A stretch of DNA of 46,632 bases, from the NCBI GenBank assembly GCA_029210695.1, contig JARGFH010000028.1:1-46632 (forward strand), in the 5' to 3' direction. The translations under genes and the position numbers were made by a program. Shown in pieces: positions 25,946 through 32,942 of the stretch. A model generated the notes under the pieces. That model saw only the letters and a program-made list of their open reading frames with translations, was not told where the DNA came from and did no database searches. This DNA comes from Acidimicrobiia bacterium (GTDB taxonomy: Bacteria > Actinomycetota > Acidimicrobiia > Spongiisociales > JAHEDJ01). The stretch's first letter is position 1. Each line of letters opens with the position of its first letter.

Positions 25946-26115
25946 GCTCGCTGGGGGTGGCCCCCTACCCCCGGCGCCTCGTCCCTCGGCTCCGGCGGTA
26001 CCTTCCCCCCGGACGCTCGCTTCGCTCGCTGGGGGTGGCCCCCCTACCCCCGGCGCCTCGTCCCTCGGCTCCGGCGGTACCTTCCCCCCGGACGCTCGCT
26101 TCGCTCGCTGGGGGG
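25946..26115. repeat. Two 78/79-bp tandem repeats plus a partial third
   Basis: Unit 1 is 25946-26023 and unit 2 is 26024-26102, identical apart from one extra C in a C-run. A third unit starts at 26103 and breaks off after GCTCGCTGGGGG. Each unit carries GGGGGTGGCCCCC, able to fold into a small hairpin. The block ends a few bases before the stop of the ABC ATPase gene (26124), so any transcript of that operon runs into it. The near identity of the units points to recent duplication. Confidence 0.85.
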
Positions 26116-26123
26116 ACCGACGG

Positions 26124-27122
26124 CTAGAGCACGACCGCGTTCGTGACGTGCAGTCTGACCTCAGCTCCGATCTCCGGCGGCGGTCCAACGACCTCGACGT
26201 CGAGGATTGTTTCACCCGTGATCGAAACGCCCACCACGTGGTGTCCACCGCGGAATACCCGGCTATCCACGATTCCTTGGACGGCGCCGTTCGGGTCGAG
26301 TTCGATCGCATCGGGTGGGATGACGAGCGTGAAGGATCCCGGGCGCTCGTGTTGCGTCGGGAACGAACCCCACGAAGTCCTGGCGGTTCCATCAGCTACT
26401 TCAGCTTGCACGATGTTGCGGAAGCCGAGGAAGCGGGCGGTCCATTCATCGACTGGTTGCCTGTAGACGGACTCTGGGGTTCCCTCCTGGGCGACGGTTC
26501 CGTCTCGCAACACGAGCAGGCGATCGGCGATGGTGAAGGCCTCCTCCTGGTCGTGAGTTACGTACACGGCGGTTATGGCGTGATCGACCAGCAACTGGCG
26601 TAGTTCGACAATGAGGCGTTCACGCAGTATCCGGTCGAGCGATCCGAGCGGTTCGTCCAGCATCAGCAACCGAGGTGCCGGTGCCAGGGCTCTGGCGAGG
26701 GCAACCCGCTGCTGTTCGCCGCCGGATAGGTTCGTGATCCGCCGGTCGGCGTAGGCGGCCATGCCGACCCAATCGAGTACCTCGGAGACCCTGGCCCGGA
26801 TCTCGGCGGCCGGACGACGTTGCATGCGCAGCCCGAAGGCGACGTTGGCGCCGATCGATTGATGGGGGAAGAGCGCGTAATCCTGAAACATCAGGCCGAA
26901 ACCCCGGTTCTCGACGGGTACCCGGGCGAGGTCCTCACCGTCCCAGCGCAGTGCGCCCCGGGTTGGCACCTGGAGGCCGGCGATGGCACGGAGAAGGGTC
27001 GTCTTGCCGGAACCGCTCGGACCGAGAACCGCCAGCACTTCTCCATCCTGTACCTCGACATCGACGTCGCTCAGGATGGTCGTGCCCAGGATCTCCACCG
27101 TGAGATGATCGACGAGCAGCAT
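26124..27122 (-). CDS. ABC transporter ATP-binding protein (thiamine-type)
   Basis: A 332-residue ATPase with all ABC motifs: Walker A GPSGSGKTT (34-42), Q-loop FQDYALFP, signature LSGGEQQRVALARA, Walker B LLMLDEP and the H-loop VTHDQEEA. A C-terminal TOBE-like domain from about residue 245 resembles the PotA/FbpC/ThiQ group. It is the last gene of an operon with a permease and a binding protein, one base after the permease stop, and powers the same transporter. Thiamine as cargo is inferred from the TPP riboswitch upstream of the operon. Confidence 0.9.
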   Translation of the reverse strand: MLLVDHLTVEILGTTILSDVDVEVQDGEVLAVLGPSGSGKTTLLRAIAGLQVPTRGALRWDGEDLARVPVENRGFGLMFQDYALFPHQSIGANVAFGLRMQRRPAAEIRARVSEVLDWVGMAAYADRRITNLSGGEQQRVALARALAPAPRLLMLDEPLGSLDRILRERLIVELRQLLVDHAITAVYVTHDQEEAFTIADRLLVLRDGTVAQEGTPESVYRQPVDEWTARFLGFRNIVQAEVADGTARTSWGSFPTQHERPGSFTLVIPPDAIELDPNGAVQGIVDSRVFRGGHHVVGVSITGETILDVEVVGPPPEIGAEVRLHVTNAVVL

Positions 27123-27123
27123 C

Positions 27124-28764
27124 TCAGAACTCCCCGGTCTCGCCGAGCCTGAACCGCTCGATGATCATGATCGAGGCCGCCGTCAGCACCATGAGGATGG
27201 TGCTCAAGGCCATCGCTCGTCCGAAGTTCAGTTCGCCCGGCCTCCCGAGCAAACGGAAGATCGCAATCGGCATGGTGGGGCGTTCGGGTCGAACCAGAAA
27301 AGCCGTCGCACCGAACTCCCCGAGGGAGATGGCAAAGGCGAATCCGGCGGCCACGAGGCCGGACCGTGCGATCAGTGGTAAATCGATCTCCCGCCAGGCG
27401 CGAAACGGTGAGGCGCCGAGCACCCGGGCCGCCTCGCGGAGTCGACGGCGTATTGCCTGCATCACCGGAACGACGGTTCGGACCACGAACGGGATGGCGA
27501 TCAGCGAGTGGGCGAGCGGGATCAGGAACGGAGACGTGCGCAAGTCGATGGGCGAATCGAAGGCGACTAGGAAACCGAACCCGATCGTGACCGCCGACGT
27601 TCCGAGCGGGAGCATGAGCAGAAGATCAAACCACTGTGAGACGGGCCCCTGCCGGTAGGCGATGACGGTGGCGGCCAGGATGCCAACCACCAGGGCAATG
27701 ATCATCGCCACGAGCCCGAATCCGATGGAGTTGGCGATGGCTTCGGTGGCCGGGACGAACAGTGAGTCGCTCGTATCGGTCAGAGAGGTGTAGGCGGCTG
27801 TGCTCCAGCCTTCCCCAACCTGAAGCGAACGCTCAACCAACAACAGAAGCGGGGTGCCCAGGAATAGCGCAGTGAAGGTGAGGGTGCCGCCAACCATCCA
27901 CCACTCCCGCGCGGTTTGTGGCTTCCGGGCCGTAGCCGGCGCCAGACGTTGTTCGACCGCCCGCCGTTGCTGATAACGCGAGTAAGCCAGGAGGATGAGC
28001 GAGACGGCTACCAACTGCAGCACCGACAACGCGGCAGCCACCGGCAGGTTGAGGAAGCTCATCGTCTGTCGCCAGATCTCAACCTCGATCGTCCGGAACT
28101 CGAGGTTGCCGAGGACGAGGATCACTCCGAAAGACGTGAACGTGAAGAGGAAGATGATCGAAGCAGCAGCCGCGATCGCCGGACGGAGCAATGGCAAGCT
28201 GACGGTTCGGAACGCTCGCCACCGGCCGGCCCCCAGAACCCTGGCGGCCTCGGTGAGCCGAGGATCGAGATGCGCCCACAATCCGCCGACGGTTCTCACG
28301 ACGACCGCGTAGTTGTAGAAAACGTGCGCCAGGAGAATCGCCCAGATTGTCGATGACAAGTCGATCCCGAGTGCTCCCCTGGGGCCGAGCAAGGCAAGGA
28401 ACGCGGAGCCGACGACCAGCGTTGGGAGGACGAAGGGGATCGTCACCGCTGCTCTCAACAACGACCGTCCCGGGAAGTCGTACCGTGCGAACACATAGGC
28501 GGCCGGCATGGCCACCACGACCGTCAAGATCGTTGAGACGACCGCCTGCCAGAGGGTGAACCAGGCCACGCTCCGCAACGACGCCTTTCCGAACACTTCC
28601 CCGAACGGGCCGAGCGCACCGGCCTCTCCCGATAGGCCGGTGAGGAGGATCGAGCTGAGCGGGTATAGGAACGCCACCGCCAGGAACCCGAGTGGGATGG
28701 CTACGACGAGGATCCGCGCCAACCGGCCGGGCCAGGCGGCTCGCCGTGCCCTCGAGAGAGTCAT
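27124..28764 (-). CDS. ABC transporter permease, two fused modules (ThiP/FbpB-like)
   Basis: A 546-residue membrane protein with about twelve helices in two binding-protein-dependent permease modules (about 10-260 and 290-546). Each has an EAA-type loop contacting the ATPase (EAARVLGAGRWRAFRTVSLPLLRPA and EAARVLGASPFRAWREIDLPLI; shown as loop segments). The ThiP, FbpB and PotBC types are often arranged so. The ATG at 28764 overlaps the stop of the binding protein by one base (TGATG), which fixes the start over an upstream alternative at 28800. Confidence 0.9.
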   Translation of the reverse strand: MTLSRARRAAWPGRLARILVVAIPLGFLAVAFLYPLSSILLTGLSGEAGALGPFGEVFGKASLRSVAWFTLWQAVVSTILTVVVAMPAAYVFARYDFPGRSLLRAAVTIPFVLPTLVVGSAFLALLGPRGALGIDLSSTIWAILLAHVFYNYAVVVRTVGGLWAHLDPRLTEAARVLGAGRWRAFRTVSLPLLRPAIAAAASIIFLFTFTSFGVILVLGNLEFRTIEVEIWRQTMSFLNLPVAAALSVLQLVAVSLILLAYSRYQQRRAVEQRLAPATARKPQTAREWWMVGGTLTFTALFLGTPLLLLVERSLQVGEGWSTAAYTSLTDTSDSLFVPATEAIANSIGFGLVAMIIALVVGILAATVIAYRQGPVSQWFDLLLMLPLGTSAVTIGFGFLVAFDSPIDLRTSPFLIPLAHSLIAIPFVVRTVVPVMQAIRRRLREAARVLGASPFRAWREIDLPLIARSGLVAAGFAFAISLGEFGATAFLVRPERPTMPIAIFRLLGRPGELNFGRAMALSTILMVLTAASIMIIERFRLGETGEF

Positions 28765-29894
28765 CACGGCAGCATCACAGCGTCCCACTCTTCGATCCAA
28801 CGCTGCCGGTTGGCATCGATGAGGGCCGGTTCGAGCGTGGCGACGCCTTGGGGAATCGTCGTGTGGTCAACGAATACGGGTGGCAGTTGGGCCTCTCGAT
28901 TGGCGGGGAATACGAACATGTTGAGCGGGATGTCCTCTTGGAACTCAATGCTCAGCATGAAATCGATGAACGCCGCGGCCAGTTCGGGGGCGTCTGACCC
29001 GTTCAGCACGCCGGCGAACTCGATCTGGCGGAAACAACCCGCCTGCATCACACCGGTCGGCGCCTCATCGAGTGGTGTTTCTGAAAAGACGACCTCGGCC
29101 GCCGGCGACGATGCGTACGACACCACGAGTGGCCGTTCTCCCTGGCCGGCGCCGCCCGAGAACTGGCTGTAGTAGGCGTCATCCCACCCGGCGCTCACCG
29201 TGACCTCGTTGGCCTTCAGTTCGGCCCAGTAGTCCTTCCACGTGTAGTCGCCTTCTTCGCCGAACTCGGCGATGGTGGCGAACAGGAAGGCCAGGCCGGG
29301 TGATGACGTCGCCGGGTTTTCGACGACGAGTTGCCCGCGAAAACGATCTTCGGTGAGGGCGGCGAGCGAGGCGGGGGCGTCGTTGTCATTGATCACCGAA
29401 CGATCGAAGTTGATGCAAACGTCTCCGAAGTCGATCGGTGTCGCTCGGTGTTCCGAATCCAGTTGCAGATCGTCAGGAACCGCGGTCAGCCCGGGAGAAG
29501 TGTACGAATCGAGGATGCCGGCATCCAGGGCACGGCTCAGGAAGGTGTTGTCGATCCCGAAGATCACGTCTGCAAGCGGATTGCCTCTCGTGAGAATCGC
29601 CTGATTGAGCATTGCCCCGGCATCATCGGAACGCAGGATCTCAACGGTAACGCCGTGTTCGGCTTCGAAGCGTTCGATGATCCCGTCCGACACGGCGAAT
29701 GATCCGTGGGTCATGAGGGTCAGCGTGTCCGGGACGGTCGGAACCGTTCCGTTGGCTTCCGATCCCCCGCAGGCGGCGAGAAGGAAGAGGAGGACAGTTC
29801 CGCAGACGGCCTTTGTCAACGCGGGATGCTTCCCGACGGCGCGGCCGGACGCGGAAGGACCCGGCTCTCGTGGTGATGCTGTGTTGTGGTCCAC
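28764..29894 (-). CDS. thiB: Thiamine ABC transporter substrate-binding lipoprotein (ThiB-like)
   Basis: A 376-residue extracellular binding protein anchored as a lipoprotein: signal helix CGTVLLFLLAAC with lipobox cysteine Cys42. The mature part begins LTLMTHGSFAVSDGIIERFE, the characteristic start of ThiB, and includes GNPLADVIFGIDNTFLSRAL and a C-terminal FMLSIEFQEDIPLNMFVFP segment. The start is GTG at 29892-29894, six bases after GGAGG, which is also the closing strand of the TPP riboswitch. This is the first gene of the thiamine uptake operon. Confidence 0.92.
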   Translation of the reverse strand: MDHNTASPREPGPSASGRAVGKHPALTKAVCGTVLLFLLAACGGSEANGTVPTVPDTLTLMTHGSFAVSDGIIERFEAEHGVTVEILRSDDAGAMLNQAILTRGNPLADVIFGIDNTFLSRALDAGILDSYTSPGLTAVPDDLQLDSEHRATPIDFGDVCINFDRSVINDNDAPASLAALTEDRFRGQLVVENPATSSPGLAFLFATIAEFGEEGDYTWKDYWAELKANEVTVSAGWDDAYYSQFSGGAGQGERPLVVSYASSPAAEVVFSETPLDEAPTGVMQAGCFRQIEFAGVLNGSDAPELAAAFIDFMLSIEFQEDIPLNMFVFPANREAQLPPVFVDHTTIPQGVATLEPALIDANRQRWIEEWDAVMLP

Positions 29895-29900
29895 TCTCTT

Positions 29901-30010
29901 CCTCCGCTGGCATAACCCAGTTCAGGTTCCACGGGTCGGTAGCAATCGCCTTGCGGCGGGGCTTCCCTCTCAGTCGGCTGGCCCGACTCCCCGGGGTGGT
30001 GTTAGGGAGG
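29901..30010 (-). promoter_or_regulatory. TPP (thiamine pyrophosphate) riboswitch
   Basis: Reading the minus strand, the core contains the conserved CTGAGAGGG and, after a variable stem, GACCCGTGGAACCTGA followed by CTGGGTTATGCCAGCG, matching the pyrimidine- and diphosphate-binding parts of the THI element. Stem P1 pairs CCTCC (30010-30006) with GGAGG (29905-29901). That GGAGG is also the ribosome site of thiB, six bases before its GTG start. TPP binding should therefore hide the ribosome site and stop translation of the transport operon. Confidence 0.93.
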
Positions 30011-30130
30011 CCAAGGATACCTCGTAACGGTCGTTGCTGCATCGAACATGGCGTCCTCCCGGAAGCTGCGAACCGGGGCTTCTCCATCGCCATCTCCCGC
30101 TCTGTTCGGATACGTAGTACGTTCCCCGTC

Positions 30131-30913
30131 ATGTCTGGGATTGTTGAGCGGAAGGTCGATCGGCGAGCGGGATCAGTCTGGCAGCAGGTTGACGACCGGA
30201 TCGTTGAGGAGTCTCCGCTCGAGATCAGGCTGGAGGGGACCCCGCTGGCCGTGGTGATGAGAACCCCCGGCCACGAAGCAGAACTGATCCTCGGATTCGC
30301 ACTCACCGAAGGAATCCTCATCGGCCCCCACGAACTGGCCGGAATTGATGAGATCGATGCCAACCGCTGGGACCTCCGGCCGGTAGACGGCGTGTTTGTC
30401 GATCCGACCAGGTTCCAGCGGAACTTCTATTCGACGTCATCCTGTGGAGTCTGTGGGAAAGCTTCGATCGACGCGATCCGGATTTCTTCCGGGCCACTCA
30501 ACCAGGACCTAAGGGTGCCGGTCGATGTGCTTGCGGGCCTCCCCGAATCGATGCGAGCCCATCAGGTCAACTTCGACGAGACCGGCGGACTACATGCCGC
30601 CGCAGCTGTGACGGTGGAAGGCGAGTTGATCGCCCTGCGTGAGGATGTTGGGAGGCACAACGCGGTGGACAAACTCGTCGGGGCGCTGGCGCCGGATCGA
30701 TGGCGGTTCAACGATCTCGTGCTCTTCGTGTCGGGTCGAATGTCGTTCGAGGTGGTGCAGAAGGCGGCTGTGGCCGGGTTTCCTGTCGTTTGCGGGATTT
30801 CGGCAGCCTCGTCGCTCGCCGTTGAACTGGGTGAGGAGTTGGGTATGACGGTCGTCGGGTTTGTCCGGGGTGATTCCTGCACCGTCTATTGCGGCCGGCC
30901 GCGCATCGTGTAG
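30131..30913 (+). CDS. fdhD: Formate dehydrogenase accessory sulfurtransferase FdhD
   Basis: A 260-residue FdhD-family protein, which moves sulfur from a cysteine desulfurase to the molybdenum cofactor of formate dehydrogenase. The hallmark catalytic loop SCGVCGK gives C105 and C108; other family segments are GHEAELILGFALTEG and ALREDVGRHNAVDKLVG. Homology begins at the ATG at 30131, so the open frame further upstream is ignored. No formate dehydrogenase subunit is in the window. It diverges from the thiamine operon. Confidence 0.92.
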   Translation: MSGIVERKVDRRAGSVWQQVDDRIVEESPLEIRLEGTPLAVVMRTPGHEAELILGFALTEGILIGPHELAGIDEIDANRWDLRPVDGVFVDPTRFQRNFYSTSSCGVCGKASIDAIRISSGPLNQDLRVPVDVLAGLPESMRAHQVNFDETGGLHAAAAVTVEGELIALREDVGRHNAVDKLVGALAPDRWRFNDLVLFVSGRMSFEVVQKAAVAGFPVVCGISAASSLAVELGEELGMTVVGFVRGDSCTVYCGRPRIV

Positions 30914-30934
30914 CTCATGGCGTTCGAAGTGAGC

Positions 30935-31636
30935 TCATTCCTCCAGCACCGAGTAGAGGCGCTTGTTGTCACGGCCTTTGTTCTCGAATCTGTCGATTCG
31001 GGCACCGCGGATCTCACCGGTCGAGTGCACGTGGGTGCCTCCGCAAGCCTGGGCGTCCAGATCTCCAATCTCGACGATCCGCACCTTTCCCTCCTCGATT
31101 GGCGGCAGGACGTTGCGGGTTCGAATCAGATCCGGCCTTGCCGGGAACTCGGCTTCCGTGATGGTGGAAGCTGAAATCGGGAGGTCTCCCGAGATCACTT
31201 CGTTCACTTCTGATTCGAGTTCTAAGAGCATTGAGCGGTCGAACGCTTCGAAGCTGAAGTCGATTCGAGACCTGCCGGTGCCGATCAACGTGCCGGTGAT
31301 GAGTCCGCCGTATGCCCGCCGAGCAATCGTGTTGACGATGTGCAGTAGGGCGTGATGCCGCATCAGCGCATAGCGCCGGTCCCAGTCGATGCGGCACTGC
31401 ACCTCCGAGTCGAGGCTCGCAATGAGATTCACCCGGTGCCAGATCTCGCCGTGGTCGGATCGGACCTCGTCAACCCGATGAGTCTCGGCGTTGAAGGTGA
31501 TCGTGCCGGTATCGGCCGGTTGGCCGCCTCCACCCGGGTAGAAGACGGTGTCGGAGAGCAGCCACCAGCCGTTGTCGGCGTCGACGATGCTGGTGTCGCA
31601 CGTCGCCAGGTATGAATCGACTAGATACAGGCGCAC
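30935..31636 (-). CDS. Alanyl-tRNA editing protein AlaX
   Basis: A 233-residue free-standing editing protein related to the AlaRS editing domain; it removes serine or glycine wrongly attached to tRNA-Ala. The zinc ligands are visible as HALLH (H-x3-H) near residue 94 and CGGTH (C-x3-H) near 197. The N-terminal glycine-rich FYPGGGGQPADTG segment is typical of the AlaX-M type. It converges with fdhD, with 21 bases between stops. Confidence 0.9.
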   Translation of the reverse strand: MRLYLVDSYLATCDTSIVDADNGWWLLSDTVFYPGGGGQPADTGTITFNAETHRVDEVRSDHGEIWHRVNLIASLDSEVQCRIDWDRRYALMRHHALLHIVNTIARRAYGGLITGTLIGTGRSRIDFSFEAFDRSMLLELESEVNEVISGDLPISASTITEAEFPARPDLIRTRNVLPPIEEGKVRIVEIGDLDAQACGGTHVHSTGEIRGARIDRFENKGRDNKRLYSVLEE

Positions 31637-31679
31637 AGAGACTCCGGGTACCCCGTCATCGAGTACCCGTTGCCTGTTC

Positions 31680-32084
31680 CTACTTGGCCGCCTTCACCGC
31701 CAGGACCGGGCAATCGGCATCCAGGAGGATCTCCTGCGCGTTCGAGCCGAGCAGGAATTTCCCGGTCGGTGTCCGTCGGCGAAGGCCGATCACGATGAGG
31801 TCGGCATCGACTTCTTTCGCCGTGCGGGTGAGGTCTTCAGACGGTGAGAGCCCGCGCACGTACTCGTGCATCGTGTGGTTGACCCCCTCCTCTGTGAGCT
31901 TGGCGTCGACCGCATCGAGTTCCTGCCGGTAGGCAAGAACCTCGGTTTCCTCCTCGCGCCGTCCTCCGTACATGGAATGAACCACGATCAACTGGGCCTG
32001 GCGCAGCTTCGCCTCGTCGATGGCCTTGTTCAGCGCAGCCTCACCTTCCGGCGACCTGATGAAACCGACGACGATCTTCTCCAT
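31680..32084 (-). CDS. Universal stress protein (UspA family)
   Basis: A 134-residue single Usp domain: IVVGFIRSPEGEAALNKAI at the start, DADLIVIGLRRRT in the middle and a FLLGSNAQEILLDADCPVLAVK end. The LGSNAQ loop with the preceding glycines suits the ATP-binding subgroup, though the full G-x2-G-x9-G spacing is not perfect. The ATG at 32084 has an AGGAG site eight bases upstream. It is probably a single gene between AlaX and a small unknown gene. Confidence 0.88.
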   Translation of the reverse strand: MEKIVVGFIRSPEGEAALNKAIDEAKLRQAQLIVVHSMYGGRREEETEVLAYRQELDAVDAKLTEEGVNHTMHEYVRGLSPSEDLTRTAKEVDADLIVIGLRRRTPTGKFLLGSNAQEILLDADCPVLAVKAAK

Positions 32085-32147
32085 CTGTTTTCTCCTCTTC
32101 TTTGCGCTCAATCTAACGGGTCCGCACGCCGCGAGTCCGCGGCCAGC

Positions 32148-32504
32148 CTATGACATAGACACCTGGAGGGCTCCGGCCGTGTGGCCGGCGTCTCTCACGC
32201 CGACCACGAGACGCGTGTAATCCCAGTTCTCGCTCTCGACGACGAGGACCGGGTCCTGACGGAAGACGGCCCAGAAATGCCGGTTGGGTTTGCGGCCGTA
32301 CGAACCGAATCTGACTAGACCTGGAATATAGGTCCCCGGTGCTCTGATGATCGGCCCATACGAAACGTCGCCACGCGCCATGGCCCGGGCCGACGTAATC
32401 CGGTCAACCGGGACCTCGAGTTCCCTTTTCAATGCGAGTAGAGCCTCGAGCGGACCGAGGCGGAACAGTGCAAAGCGGCCGTCATCACTAATCACGACTT
32501 TCAT
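32148..32504 (-). CDS. Uncharacterised 118-residue protein
   Basis: A small soluble protein, strand-rich with two tryptophans near the C-terminus (FWAVFRQDPVLVVESENWDYTRLVVGV). The pattern of a positively charged, beta-rich small domain recalls PH-like bacterial proteins, but I cannot name a family. The start ATG at 32504 has only a weak ribosome site. It is intact and its codon usage resembles its neighbours. Confidence 0.7.
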   Translation of the reverse strand: MKVVISDDGRFALFRLGPLEALLALKRELEVPVDRITSARAMARGDVSYGPIIRAPGTYIPGLVRFGSYGRKPNRHFWAVFRQDPVLVVESENWDYTRLVVGVRDAGHTAGALQVSMS

Positions 32505-32592
32505 TACTTCACGCTATGACGGCCGGCTCATAATCGCCTAGAGGCAAGATGCTCTGACGGGAGTGGCTCATCGGAAGGCATCTCCGCTCGGG

Positions 32593-32805
32593 TCAGTCCT
32601 CCATCTTGAAGGAGATGCTCACCCTGGCCCTGTATGCGACAATCTTTCCATCGTCATCGAGGTTCATGTCGAGCTTGGTCACCTCTGCGATGCGGAGATC
32701 CCGCAGCGAACTGCGCGCCTTGCCGACGGCGGCCGCAGCAGCCTTCTCCCACGACTCAGTGCTCGATCCGACGAGCTCGACGAGCTTGTAGACGCTCTCA
32801 CTCAT
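32593..32805 (-). CDS. Dodecin (flavin-binding)
   Basis: A 70-residue dodecin, which forms hollow dodecamers storing or buffering flavins. Family features are clear: SVYKLVELVGSSTESWEKA at the start, and a C-terminal strand pair ending VAYRARVSISFKMED. The tryptophan of the ESWEKA segment stacks on the flavin. The ATG at 32805 has a perfect AGGAGG ribosome site; upstream in-frame sequence is not part of the gene. Confidence 0.92.
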   Translation of the reverse strand: MSESVYKLVELVGSSTESWEKAAAAAVGKARSSLRDLRIAEVTKLDMNLDDDGKIVAYRARVSISFKMED

Positions 32806-32837
32806 TTCCGCCTCCTTGGGGTCGGTCAATTTGAACC

Positions 32838-32935
32838 TAGTCGCGAGTCGCGAGTCGTCGGCAGGCGAGGCTGGGCCACTTGCCACTTGCCAATTGCCTA
32901 CGGCCTATGGCCTACGGCCTACGGCCTACTACCTG
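32838..32935. repeat. Fourteen consecutive heptamers between the acyl-CoA dehydrogenase gene and dodecin
   Basis: From 32838 to 32935 the sequence can be read wholly in sevens: TAGTCGC, GAGTCGC, GAGTCGT, CGGCAGG, CGAGGCT, GGGCCAC, TTGCCAC, TTGCCAA, TTGCCTA, CGGCCTA, TGGCCTA, CGGCCTA, CGGCCTA, CTACCTG. One repeat type drifts into the next while the 7-base spacing holds. It resembles the heptameric STRR arrays known from cyanobacteria. It lies upstream of dodecin and downstream of the dehydrogenase stop. Confidence 0.8.
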
Positions 32936-32942
32936 CCTGCAG

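Noticed and set aside
25946-26115. Tandem repeats considered as a CRISPR array
   Set aside because: There are only two full units joined directly, without unique spacers, and no cas genes are present.
25668-26603. A 311-codon open frame on the plus strand
   Set aside because: It runs through the hairpin and tandem repeat block and then antisense to the ABC ATPase. The product is proline/serine/arginine repeat without any family features; lack of stops is due to GC-rich repeats.
29813-30130. Upstream extension of fdhD in the same frame
   Set aside because: It would run antisense through the thiB start and the TPP riboswitch, and FdhD similarity begins only at 30131.
32838-32935. Heptamer array considered as CRISPR or coding repeats
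   Set aside because: Units are seven bases, without spacers, and no frame encodes a sensible repeat protein.
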